Shown here one piece after another: positions 17,164-25,723 of a DNA stretch of 64,000 nt. The position numbers and the translations under genes are program-made. The notes below the pieces were generated by a model. That model was not told the DNA's origin and ran no database searches. It worked only from the letters and a program-made list of their open reading frames with translations. This stretch comes from Pseudomonas batumici. Its GTDB lineage: Bacteria; Pseudomonadota; Gammaproteobacteria; Pseudomonadales; Pseudomonadaceae. Position 1 is the stretch's first letter; the number at the start of each line of letters is the position of its first letter. The stretch covers positions 1 to 64,000 of the forward strand of contig NZ_JXDG01000040.1 in NCBI RefSeq assembly GCF_000820515.1, given 5' to 3'.

Positions 17164-18180
17164 ATGGATGGTTCAGCACGTTACACAACAGCCAATCTGC
17201 ATGTTTATCTGCTGCGTTGCCTTGCTGGCATGAGCAAAGACTTTGGTATTGATCCCGTCCGCTTATGCATGGGGCTTGGCTTTGAAATAGCAGACCTTTC
17301 GGATCCTGAGTGCCGTGTCTCCTTTCGCCAGGCCAGTTCAATGATCAGGCGCGCTCTGGAAATGACCAAGACTCGGGAGCGAGGGCTGGGGCTTGATATC
17401 GGCATCAATGAAACCATCGGTTCCATTGGCTTGGTGGGGTACGCGATGCTCACCAGCCCTACGCTGGGCGATGCCATCAGCCTGGGTGTAAAAATGCAAA
17501 GCCATGCAGGAACGCTGCTACAACTTGACCGGGTCAATAGCCAGACACATGTGTCGGTTCGGGCTACCAGCCTGTTCCACGAACCCGATATCCAGGTGTT
17601 TCTGGTTGAGGAAACCTTCGGTATCTTCCTGAATCTGGTGCGAACCTTGGTGGGTGATGCGTTCAACCCGACATCCATCGAACTGACTTACCCAAAACCC
17701 TCCTACGCGGCGCAGTACGAGCAGGTGTTCAAATGCCCAGTGCGTTATGAGCAAAAGGACAACCTGTTTACGTGTGAAGCCCACTGGGTCGACAAACCGA
17801 TTGCCACCTACGATCCGCTCAGCCATCGACAGGCACTGGAGTTTCTACAGATGACGGTCGCCCAACAATCGACAGAGAATGAATTCATCGAATCCATCGA
17901 GCGCATCATACGTCGTGACCTTCGCCAGACGCCGGCACTGGCGGCAGTCGCAACGCAACTGTGCATGAGCGATAGAACCTTGCGTCGGCGCCTGGCGGAC
18001 CAGGGCCAGTCTTATCAGAATGTACTCGACCAGATCCGCAAGGACCGTGCGCTTGCCCTGTTGAGCAACTCACGCCTGAGCATCGAAGAAGTGGCCTATG
18101 AAGTGGGTTTCAGCGACGCCCATAACTTTCGCAGGGCCTTCAAACGATGGACAGGGCATGGGCCGCGGCAAACGCATTAA
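17164..18180 (+). CDS. AraC family transcriptional regulator (Arabinose_bd / OruR-like N-domain)
   Basis: The 338-residue regulator has an N-terminal ligand domain of the PF12625 type (LLRCLAGMSKDFGIDP, GLVGYAMLTSPTLGDAI). The C-terminal double helix-turn-helix is at about 235-338, with LCMSDRTLRRRLADQG and the AraC signature EVAYEVGFSDAHNFRRAFKRWTG. Relatives include OruR/ArgR and regulators of long-chain or hydrophobic catabolism. Divergence from the aldolase/SCP2 pair suggests it controls that pair, and possibly the opposite operons. Activation by a pathway metabolite is inference. Confidence 0.92.
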   Translation: MDGSARYTTANLHVYLLRCLAGMSKDFGIDPVRLCMGLGFEIADLSDPECRVSFRQASSMIRRALEMTKTRERGLGLDIGINETIGSIGLVGYAMLTSPTLGDAISLGVKMQSHAGTLLQLDRVNSQTHVSVRATSLFHEPDIQVFLVEETFGIFLNLVRTLVGDAFNPTSIELTYPKPSYAAQYEQVFKCPVRYEQKDNLFTCEAHWVDKPIATYDPLSHRQALEFLQMTVAQQSTENEFIESIERIIRRDLRQTPALAAVATQLCMSDRTLRRRLADQGQSYQNVLDQIRKDRALALLSNSRLSIEEVAYEVGFSDAHNFRRAFKRWTGHGPRQTH

Positions 18181-18382
18181 TCATCCCTGACCAGTAGGGA
18201 ATGCACGGACTAATTCTGGCAACTATGTATTTGAAAGTAGATCGGTATAAGGCCCTATGAATTCACGCACTTTTGCCATGCTGCATGCTGACTTCAATTG
18301 GAAAGATTAATGTCATGATTTTGATCAGTTAATCAATCAAAATTGGCGCAAGCATATCTTTTCAATGCAGGGAACAAAATTC

Positions 18383-19588
18383 ATGCTTCTGACCAGATAT
18401 ATTCTGCCCTCTCTTATACTTTTCACTTACTTACCCGCTTACGCAGAGAATACCCCGCAGGGGTTTGGAGCGGGGACCATCGGTGGAGCCGGTGGGGCTG
18501 TGGTGCGGGTCCATAACCGTAATGAATTGCAGCATGCTCTGTGCCAGTCTTACGGTCCCGGCGGTTTCTGCTCTGACACCACGCCCCGTATTGTTGAGGT
18601 GGACGGTACCTTCGATTACACAGGGACCGAGGGACGAGACTCCAAACCGGGATGTGTTTATGGCGATGCCTGCCCAGCCTCCTCGCCATATAAACCGGAA
18701 ACACTGGCTTTACTGAATTCCGACGACAAACATTGCGACGGCAAACCAATCATTCAGGTGGACTTCGACAAGGCCCCTAACAATCCGCTGAAGGTTGGCT
18801 CCAACAAGACAGTGATCGGCATTGGTGCTTCGGCGACGCTGAAAGGCAAGGGGCTGGCCCTGAAGGGCGTCAGGAATGTCATCATCCGCAATCTGACCTT
18901 CAGCGATATCAATCAGGGCGTCATCTTCGCCGGTGATGCGTTAACTCTGGATGATGTGGATCAGGTCTGGATTGACCATAACCATTTCAAGAACATCGGA
19001 CGTCAGATGATAGTCGGCGGGTTCCAGCCCACCCTACATGTCAGCATTTCCTGGAACGATTTCGATGGCGACAATCTGTATTCCCACAACTGCAGCGGCA
19101 AACATTACTGGAACCTGCTGATGGCTGCGAAGGCGCAAAGCATCACCATGTCCTATAACTGGTTCCACCATTTCTCGGGCCGCGCGCCCAAAATTGGCGG
19201 CGACGATGTGACTGTCCATATGGTGAACAACTATTTCGAAGATGGTTCTTGGCATGCTCTGGATGCGGTCGATCCGGCCCGAGTGCTGGTCGAGGGCAAT
19301 AACTTCGAAAATGTCGCCCTACCCATTACCCGGACCGATCATCCCGGCCATATTTTTGGCATGCAAGGCAGCCTGGATGCTTCCTCCCAGGCCAAATGTC
19401 ACGCGGCTCTCGGACGGTCATGCTTGAGCAATATCGCCAATCCACCTCCCAAGGTGAACGGCTTTAACACCGACAGCAATGTGCTTGACGTTTTCGCCAA
19501 AATTCCTAGACCGCAGATCGAATCCCCCATCCCCGCCCAGGACGTTCCTGCGATGGTCAAGGCCGGAGCAGGTCCGGGGCATACATAA
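18383..19588 (+). CDS. pel: Secreted pectate lyase (polysaccharide lyase family 1)
   Basis: The 401-residue protein has a signal peptide (MLLTRYILPSLILFTYLPAYA). The parallel beta-helix of PL1 follows: GFGAGTIGGAGG, IVEVDGTFDYTGTEG, VGSNKTVIGIG, VIIRNLTFSD, DDVDQVWIDHNHF and ITMSYNWFHHFSGRAPKIGG. The lyase cleaves polygalacturonate by calcium-dependent beta-elimination. I start at ATG 18383, nine bases behind AGGGAA; ATG 18365 lacks an SD and would put six residues before the signal peptide. It stands alone, behind an A+T-rich upstream region. It points to a plant-associated or soft-rotting lifestyle. Confidence 0.93.
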   Translation: MLLTRYILPSLILFTYLPAYAENTPQGFGAGTIGGAGGAVVRVHNRNELQHALCQSYGPGGFCSDTTPRIVEVDGTFDYTGTEGRDSKPGCVYGDACPASSPYKPETLALLNSDDKHCDGKPIIQVDFDKAPNNPLKVGSNKTVIGIGASATLKGKGLALKGVRNVIIRNLTFSDINQGVIFAGDALTLDDVDQVWIDHNHFKNIGRQMIVGGFQPTLHVSISWNDFDGDNLYSHNCSGKHYWNLLMAAKAQSITMSYNWFHHFSGRAPKIGGDDVTVHMVNNYFEDGSWHALDAVDPARVLVEGNNFENVALPITRTDHPGHIFGMQGSLDASSQAKCHAALGRSCLSNIANPPPKVNGFNTDSNVLDVFAKIPRPQIESPIPAQDVPAMVKAGAGPGHT

Positions 19589-19601
19589 CCTACGTTAAAG
19601 C

Positions 19602-19621
19602 GTGCCCGCTTTCATGGGCAC
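19602..19621 (+). terminator. Stem-loop after the pectate lyase gene
   Basis: A perfect 6-bp stem (GTGCCC / GGGCAC) with an 8-base loop lies 13 bases after the lyase stop codon. It has no strong T-run, so termination is only suggested by position. Confidence 0.4.
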
Positions 19622-19753
19622 CTCCAGTGCGTTACGCCGGCATCAACCAAGCCCGACCTGCACATGCAGAATGCGTCAGGTCGCCGTGCTGGGTGGTTTA
19701 AGACATTGTCATCAGTGGTGGGAAACAGGGGGAAGCCGTGAGCAGCTGCGCAG

Positions 19754-20473
19754 CTACGGCCCAGCGATCGACTCGTCATCAAGCCATCGACTCAGCAGTT
19801 GCGTCGTCAGTTGCGGATACTCCAAAGGCGGCAGATGTCCACACTCAGGCAGCATAACCAGACGCGAGTGCGGTATGCCCCTATGGATCTCTTCGGACTC
19901 TACCGGGGGAGTAATTTCGTCGTCTTCCCCCACCACTATCAAGGTAGGTACTGCAATCGTCTCAAGCACAGGGCGGTAATCCGGGCGCTCGATGATCGCC
20001 TGCTGTTGCCGGACGAAACCGTCCTTTCCTATCGCTTGTGCCATCGCCTGAACAGTGTCCGCAATGGCGGTACCGATACAACGCGGATGCATGAGTTTGG
20101 GCAGCAGTTGCGGCGTGACGCCCTTGAACCTGCCAAGTTGTGCAAGGCTCAACAGGCCACGTCGCGCCTTGGCTCGGGCTTCATCGTCCGGTCGCACCAT
20201 CGTGTCTATCAGGGCCAGTTTCATCACCCGTTCAGGCGCCTGTCGCATGATTTCCATGGCCACATAACCGCCCATGGACAAGGCTGCGAGTGCAAAAACC
20301 GGGGGAGCTTCATCCAGTGTTCGTTCCGCCATCTGCGCAATACTGGCGTCGAGGGAGACATCTGGAATGAAGATGTGTCTTGAGTGTTCCAGGGCAGCCT
20401 TTTGGTGCGCCCATAGCCGCTCATCGCAAAGCAATCCGGGAATGAGTACGAGCGGCGTGTTGTTGAAGGCCAA
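19754..20473 (-). CDS. Alpha/beta hydrolase
   Basis: This compact alpha/beta hydrolase has a nucleophile elbow ALSMGG (Ser), an acid in VVGEDDEITPP and the catalytic His in ECGHLPPLEYP. PLVLIPGLLCDERLW holds the oxyanion region. I favour the TTG at 20473 as start, six bases behind a perfect SD (AAGGAGA). The ATG at 20536 would add 21 basic residues and has no SD. The protein would then be 239 residues. The gene follows the LysR gene on the same strand by 24 to 88 bases, depending on the start, and may be co-transcribed with it. The substrate, an ester or lactone, is unknown. Confidence 0.87.
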   Translation of the reverse strand: MAFNNTPLVLIPGLLCDERLWAHQKAALEHSRHIFIPDVSLDASIAQMAERTLDEAPPVFALAALSMGGYVAMEIMRQAPERVMKLALIDTMVRPDDEARAKARRGLLSLAQLGRFKGVTPQLLPKLMHPRCIGTAIADTVQAMAQAIGKDGFVRQQQAIIERPDYRPVLETIAVPTLIVVGEDDEITPPVESEEIHRGIPHSRLVMLPECGHLPPLEYPQLTTQLLSRWLDDESIAGP

Positions 20474-20560
20474 CGGCGGTCTCCTTCGAAAGGTGTCGGT
20501 CAAGAATGGTCGGTTATTGCAGGGGGGCAGGCTCATGGAGTGAACACATCAGCCGATGGT

Positions 20561-21484
20561 TCAAAGCATGTATCCAGCCCAAACTTTGCGATTGACCAGA
20601 TCGGCGGCAATTTCGATAAAGGCATCCCCGACGAATTTGGCGGCCGGACTGACTCGCCTGTCCGCCGGAAAAACCTGAACCAGTTTGCGCATGGGCACAG
20701 GATCCACCAAAGGTGCCGCGCACAGCGCACCAGCTTCAAGGTGTGGGTAAATCGACGCCAGTGGCAAGGCCGTCAAACCAAAGCCATTGCGAACCAGATC
20801 GATCATCGCGCCGAACGAATCAGCTTCAACACGGGTCTTGAGCTTGATCCCGACTTCGCGAGCGCAGTTGTCCATGATCACGCGAAGGCCGTGGCGGGCG
20901 CTTGGCAATATCAGTTGCTGCTCGGCCAAAGACACGAAAGCTACCGGCGTATCGATGCGCAAGTTGGCACTGGCGGGGCCGACCAGCAGCAGGTTCTCCA
21001 TCATCACCGGCACAATTCGAAGCGTATGCAGCGGTTGCGGGTCATAGGAAATAGCCAGCTCCAACTCACCGCGCTGAACCCAATCGAGCAAGTAACCACT
21101 GAAGGCCGAGGAGAATCTGACAGCCAGATTGGGATGCACGTCGCGGATCTTGCGCACCAGCGGTACGGTAACGATTTCGGCAACTGTGGGCGTCGTACCG
21201 ATGACGACCGTTCCACGAAAAGATGATCGGCCGCCGACGACCGAACTTCGAATCGACTCCATTTCCTCCATGATTCGAGTCGCGTGGGCCAGCACTTCGC
21301 GGCCGACATCGGTAATTTCCATGCCGCGCCCGTGTCGCTCGAACAGATAGGCGCCGAGCTCTTTCTCCAACATTCTGATTTGTCGGCTGAGTGCCGGTTG
21401 CGCGATATGAAGACGGTCCGAGGCCTTGCTAAGACTGCCCAGCTCGGCCACATGAATCAAGGTTTTGAGTTGAACAACATCCAT
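20561..21484 (-). CDS. LysR family transcriptional regulator
   Basis: The 307-residue regulator has an N-terminal winged helix of LysR type (LKTLIHVAELGSLSKASDRL, then QPALSRQIRMLEKELG). A periplasmic-binding-like effector domain covers about 90-295. It resembles the CbbR/NAC-like branch found beside aromatic or organic-acid catabolic genes. It lies upstream of the alpha/beta hydrolase on the same strand and is divergent from the MHS transporter at 22001, so these are the likely targets. A palindrome just upstream of its start (21542-21555) could be its autoregulatory site. Confidence 0.92.
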   Translation of the reverse strand: MDVVQLKTLIHVAELGSLSKASDRLHIAQPALSRQIRMLEKELGAYLFERHGRGMEITDVGREVLAHATRIMEEMESIRSSVVGGRSSFRGTVVIGTTPTVAEIVTVPLVRKIRDVHPNLAVRFSSAFSGYLLDWVQRGELELAISYDPQPLHTLRIVPVMMENLLLVGPASANLRIDTPVAFVSLAEQQLILPSARHGLRVIMDNCAREVGIKLKTRVEADSFGAMIDLVRNGFGLTALPLASIYPHLEAGALCAAPLVDPVPMRKLVQVFPADRRVSPAAKFVGDAFIEIAADLVNRKVWAGYML

Positions 21485-22000
21485 TACCGGGCCAGTCAGC
21501 GTCAGGCTCGGCGCGATATGCGCCGGAACAGTGATAGCAGTGTAAACGTATTTACGAGCCTTGGATTACCCTGAAAACCACGTGCAGTGAGGCCTGGCGT
21601 CCTTCGGACACGCTGTATCCCTCAGCCCGCCGGGGCTGCGCGCCTAGCTATAGAATCTGGGCATATCAGCTAGACCTGTTTGACGGCTTATTACCCTTCT
21701 CACTCTGCGGTAGCGTTCAATCAACGTCGACGCCAAAGAGCGCTCGACTCACTACAAGAATAAGATTCGAGGGCTAGCGCCATGATCCCCACCGTTTGTT
21801 CTTACCTGGCCTGTTCGATTTTTCCGGACCACGAACCGTTCACCTCTCTTGTCCATCCTCCCTCTCCCTTCTCTTCAGAAAACCAGGCAAAGAGCGGATT
21901 CACGCCTCTTCGTTAAACCCATCAACCCATAGAGTCGTCACGTCGGGTGCGCATCAGCGTACGCCTCGTTTCGCCTCGCCTTGAAGAAAGGGTGAACATC
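21485..22000. promoter_or_regulatory. Divergent intergenic region with palindrome GTAAA-CGTA-TTTAC
   Basis: This 516-base region separates the divergent lysR and MHS transporter genes and contains no credible gene. A perfect palindrome (GTAAA at 21542-21546 and TTTAC at 21551-21555) sits about 60 bases upstream of lysR. LysR proteins typically bind such interrupted dyads. A second, G+C-rich hairpin (CAGCCC / GGGCTG) lies at 21623-21638. Confidence 0.4.
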
Positions 22001-23377
22001 ATGTCGACATCAATCACAGGCTCGGAAGACCACGCTGCCGAGACCGCCCCCCTGAACACCCCGAGCCGCATAAAGGCCATCGTCGGGGCATGCTCAGGCA
22101 ATCTGGTGGAGTGGTACGACTTTTTCATTTACGCCTATACCGCCATCTACTTTGCCGCCTCGTTTTTCCCCAAAGGGGACACCACCAGCCAACTACTGGC
22201 AACCGCCGGTGTTTTCGCTGTTGGTTTTTTCATGCGTCCACTCGGCGGCTGGATTTTCGGCTGGCTCGCTGACACTCGCGGCCGCAAGGTCTCGATGATC
22301 ATCTCGGTGTTCATGATGTGCGCCGGATCACTGCTGATCGCCATCATGCCGACCTACGACACCGTAGGGGTTGCAGCGCCGATTCTACTTGTAGTCGCCA
22401 GACTGATTCAGGGCCTGTCCGTCGGTGCGGAGTACGGCACCGGCGCCACCTACATCAGCGAAATCGCGACACCCGGGCGTCGCTGCTTCTATGGATCCTT
22501 TCAGTACCTCACCATCATCGCGGGTCAGCTGCTGGCCTTAATGACCGTGGTCATTCTCCAACAAGCCCTCAGCGCCGAGGCGTTGCACACATGGGGCTGG
22601 AGGATTCCGTTCTTCATCGGTGCCCTGAGTTCAATCGTCGTGGTGTATCTGCGGCGCTCGATGCATGAAACCGCCACCAAAAAAGACATGACCCGCAAAG
22701 GTGCCGGCTCCCTGCGCGGCCTGTTCAAACACAAACGGGCCGTCGCTTTGGTGGTGGCGTTCACCATCGGTGGCTCGCTGTATTTCTACACCTTCACCAC
22801 CTACATGCAGAAGTTCCTGGTGATCTCCGCGGGCTTCAGCCCGGAAACAGTCAGCTTCATCATGACAGCGGCCCTGGTCGGCTTCATGTTCTGCCAACCC
22901 CTGTTTGGTTTGCTCGCCGACCGTGTCGGGATCAAGACGCACATGCTGATGTTTTCCGGGCTGGCCATGGTACTGGTGATCCCACTGCTTTATTCGCTGC
23001 AGTCAATCACCAGCCCATTTACGGCCTTCCTGTTGGTACTTGGCGGCCTAGTCATTGCGTCGTTTTACACCCCGGTTGCCGGAATCGTCAAAGCCGAACT
23101 CTTCCCACCAGCGGTACGGGCATTGGGTGTGGGCTTTCCCTATGCCGTCGGCAATGCAGCGTTCGGCGGCACCGCCGAATACGTCGCCTTGTCGCTTCGA
23201 TCACAGGGTATCGAGGCATATTTCTTCGTCTACGTCGCGGCGGTCCTGAGCATCACCTTCATCGCCTCGATGTTGATGCCGAACCTGTCACGCTATGGAT
23301 ACATCAGCGGTTCAGGTGAAATTGAAGAACGCACGGGGCTCAAGAGTTGTGTAAAGCCATACGCCGCGAGAATCTGA
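22001..23377 (+). CDS. MHS family MFS transporter (alpha-ketoglutarate/shikimate permease-like)
   Basis: This 458-residue, 12-helix proton symporter belongs to the metabolite:H+ symporter family. Diagnostic parts are GACSGNLVEWYDFFIYAY at the first helix and the motif-A loop GWLADTRGRKVSM. GLSVGAEYGTGATYISE follows, and the second-half loop GLLADRVGIKTHM. KgtP, ShiA and PcaT-like proteins share this plan and import organic acids. I start at ATG 22001 behind GAAAGGGTGA; the GTG at 21992 is in frame. It diverges from LysR and a hydrolase, suggesting a small uptake and hydrolysis unit for an organic acid or its ester. Confidence 0.92.
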   Translation: MSTSITGSEDHAAETAPLNTPSRIKAIVGACSGNLVEWYDFFIYAYTAIYFAASFFPKGDTTSQLLATAGVFAVGFFMRPLGGWIFGWLADTRGRKVSMIISVFMMCAGSLLIAIMPTYDTVGVAAPILLVVARLIQGLSVGAEYGTGATYISEIATPGRRCFYGSFQYLTIIAGQLLALMTVVILQQALSAEALHTWGWRIPFFIGALSSIVVVYLRRSMHETATKKDMTRKGAGSLRGLFKHKRAVALVVAFTIGGSLYFYTFTTYMQKFLVISAGFSPETVSFIMTAALVGFMFCQPLFGLLADRVGIKTHMLMFSGLAMVLVIPLLYSLQSITSPFTAFLLVLGGLVIASFYTPVAGIVKAELFPPAVRALGVGFPYAVGNAAFGGTAEYVALSLRSQGIEAYFFVYVAAVLSITFIASMLMPNLSRYGYISGSGEIEERTGLKSCVKPYAARI

Positions 23378-23461
23378 CGCGACTTGAAAGGGCCCATGAT
23401 GATCCATGGCAGCTTTCCAGCGCCGTCGGGACTTGATGGTGACGTAGCCGATTGATGAAAT

Positions 23462-23493
23462 GTTAGCTCAGCGTCATCGCACCATGAGCTAAC
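23462..23493 (+). terminator. Stem-loop after the MHS transporter
   Basis: A perfect 9-bp stem (GTTAGCTCA / TGAGCTAAC) with a 14-base loop lies 84 bases after the transporter stop. It marks the boundary with the G+C-richer operon that begins at 23649. Confidence 0.5.
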
Positions 23494-23648
23494 CTTGAAG
23501 TAGATCAAATCGACACTCCGGGCAAGGCCACGCCACACCGCTTTGATTTGCATCATCTGGACGATGCCGCGCTCAACGCACACTGGATGCGCCTCGCTTG
23601 CGCGAGAGGGATGACGCGAGTGGAAACGACTCGTGCGGGAGCCGCGAC

Positions 23649-24455
23649 ATGTGCGCAAAATTCACGCTGTGTGTCGTGCTGGCATGTCTCTGCGGGCTTG
23701 CCTGGGGCGCGGACGGCGCCGCACAGAGCGCCGAACCGCACGTCGCGATCCTCGTTTACCACCGTTTTTCCGATACGGCGGACGACTCGATGACCGTGCG
23801 CATGCACACCTTCGAGAGCCAGTTGCGCGTCCTGCACGAGCGGGGTTACCAGATCGTCCCGCTGCGTGAGGTGGTCGACTGGCTGCGCGATCCCAATGTG
23901 ACGCTGCCGCCAAAGCCGGTGGTGATCACGGTGGACGACGGGCATCGTTCGGTATTCGAGAAACTGCTGCCCATCGTGCTGCGCGAGCGGTTTCCGATCA
24001 CGCTGTTCATCTACCCGTCGGCGATCTCGAACGCCTCCTATGCGCTGACCTGGGAGCAATTGCGCACCCTGAAACAGACCGGGCTCATCGACATCCAGTC
24101 GCACACCTACTGGCATCCCAACTTCAAGGTCGAGCGCAGACAGCGTACACCCGCGGACTTCCAGCAGTTCGTGCGCGCGCAACTCGACCATTCGCGCCGC
24201 CGTCTCGAGGCGCAAACCGGTGCTCCGGTCGACATGCTCGCGTGGCCGTTCGGCATTTACGACGACGAGTTGATCGCGCTCGCTGCCGACGAGCACTACG
24301 TGGCCGCCTTTACGCTGGACGCGCGCAAGGCTGACCGCCACTCACGGTTACTCGCACTGCCGCGTTTCCTGATGATCGATGCCTATGGTGCCAACGCGTT
24401 CGCGCACCTGCTCGGCGAACCGAACACCCCACCCATGCCAGGAAACCCACAATGA
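23649..24455 (+). CDS. Secreted polysaccharide deacetylase (CE4 / NodB fold)
   Basis: The 268-residue protein has a signal peptide (hydrophobic FTLCVVLACLCGLAWG). The NodB motifs follow: AILVYHRF, the metal-binding Asp pair in VITVDDGH, HxxxH in QSHTYWHP, and LAWPFGIYDDE. These enzymes remove N-acetyl groups from GlcNAc polymers or peptidoglycan. The layout recalls the N-terminal half of PgaB. I start at ATG 23649 behind CGGGAG; the open frame extends to 23598. The stop overlaps the next gene by four bases (ATGA). Base composition of this and the next two genes is visibly G+C-richer than the flanks, suggesting acquisition. Confidence 0.9.
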   Translation: MCAKFTLCVVLACLCGLAWGADGAAQSAEPHVAILVYHRFSDTADDSMTVRMHTFESQLRVLHERGYQIVPLREVVDWLRDPNVTLPPKPVVITVDDGHRSVFEKLLPIVLRERFPITLFIYPSAISNASYALTWEQLRTLKQTGLIDIQSHTYWHPNFKVERRQRTPADFQQFVRAQLDHSRRRLEAQTGAPVDMLAWPFGIYDDELIALAADEHYVAAFTLDARKADRHSRLLALPRFLMIDAYGANAFAHLLGEPNTPPMPGNPQ

Positions 24456-25723
24456 CCTTCCGGCGCCCACTGAAGCGATACACAATCCCGGCGCTGCTCG
24501 CCATCGCCGCCCTGCTGACAGGTCGAGGCGCCCTGGCCGTCAGCGGTGTCGTGCTCGACTCAAGCACGCAGAACCCGGTCGTCGGCGCAATCGTCACGAC
24601 AACTGCCGGGGTGATCCGTACCGACGAAGACGGGCGATTCGAGACCACAGAGGCGGTCACGAGCGTCGGAGCCCGCGCGCCAGGCTATCTGCGCACGGAA
24701 GCGACGGTCTCCGACGAAACGCCGTTGACGCTGGTGTTGACCCCGTTTCGACCGAAAGCCGTCTATCTGTCGGTGTTCGGCATAACCAACGCGACGCTGC
24801 GCAACAAGGCCATCAGCCTTGCCGACAGCAGCGTGATCAATGCCTTGGTGATCGACGTCAAGGGTGACCGCGGCCTGACAGCCTATCGCAGTGTGGCCCG
24901 CGAGAAGATCGGCGCGGCGGCCCGGGTGAGCACACGTGCACCACAGCTACGGAACTTTCCTGCGCTGTTGGCCAGGCTGCATGAGCAGCACCTGTACCTG
25001 ATCGCACGCATTGTGGTGTTCAAGGACGACCCGCTCGCCAACGCGCATCCGGAATGGAGCGTGCACACCACGGAGGGCGAACCGTGGCGCGATGGCGAGC
25101 AGTTACAATGGATGGACCCGTTTTCCCCCGACGTCTGGCAGCACAATATCGATGTCGCCGAAGAGGCGGCACGGATGGGCTTCGACGAGATCCAGTTCGA
25201 CTATGTGCGCTTTCCCGACAAGGGCGGGTTGCGCTTTGCCCAGCCGAGCACCCGGCGCAACCGGACGGCGGCGATCGTCGGCTTCCTGCAGAACGCACGC
25301 ACGCGCCTGGCGCCCTACAACGTGTTCGTCTCCGCGGATATCTTCGGCTACGTCAGCTGGAATCTCGACGATACCGCGATCGGCCAGCAACTCGAAACGC
25401 TCGGCGCACCGCTCGACTATATTTCGCCGATGCTCTACCCGTCCGGTTTCGCCTGGGGCCTGCCGGGCTTGAGCGACCCGGTCACCGATCCCGGCCAGAT
25501 CATCAGACGCTCCCTGGCGGAGGCCGTGAAGCGCACCCGTCTGCCGGGCGTGCGCTTTCGTCCGTGGCTACAGGCCTTTCGCGATTATGCGTTCGATCAT
25601 CGCGTGTTTGACGCCACGGCAATCAATGCGCAGATACAGGCCGCCGACGCCGCCGACAGCGATGGATGGATGTTATGGAACCCGCACAATCACTACGACG
25701 CCGCCGATTTACCGCAGCACTGA
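24452..25723 (+). CDS. DUF4015-type putative glycoside hydrolase with N-terminal regulatory-like domain
   Basis: The 423-residue exported protein has a signal peptide ending GRGALA. A carboxypeptidase-regulatory-like beta domain of about 75 residues follows (VSGVVLDSSTQNPVVGAIV). A TIM-barrel putative glycoside hydrolase begins near KAVYLSVFG, and INALVIDVKGDRG, RIVVFKDDPLA, EIQFDYVRFPDKGG and DYISPMLYPSGF match DUF4015. The barrel is related to the C-terminal hydrolase of PgaB. It is coupled to the deacetylase upstream. Deacetylase plus hydrolase therefore resembles a split PgaB, acting on a GlcNAc-containing polymer in the periplasm or outside. The polymer itself is not identifiable. Confidence 0.85.
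   Translation: MTFRRPLKRYTIPALLAIAALLTGRGALAVSGVVLDSSTQNPVVGAIVTTTAGVIRTDEDGRFETTEAVTSVGARAPGYLRTEATVSDETPLTLVLTPFRPKAVYLSVFGITNATLRNKAISLADSSVINALVIDVKGDRGLTAYRSVAREKIGAAARVSTRAPQLRNFPALLARLHEQHLYLIARIVVFKDDPLANAHPEWSVHTTEGEPWRDGEQLQWMDPFSPDVWQHNIDVAEEAARMGFDEIQFDYVRFPDKGGLRFAQPSTRRNRTAAIVGFLQNARTRLAPYNVFVSADIFGYVSWNLDDTAIGQQLETLGAPLDYISPMLYPSGFAWGLPGLSDPVTDPGQIIRRSLAEAVKRTRLPGVRFRPWLQAFRDYAFDHRVFDATAINAQIQAADAADSDGWMLWNPHNHYDAADLPQH

Noticed and set aside
21796..21984. 62-codon open frame in the region upstream of the MHS transporter
   Set aside because: Ser/Pro/Arg-rich translation, no SD, and position within the presumed promoter region.
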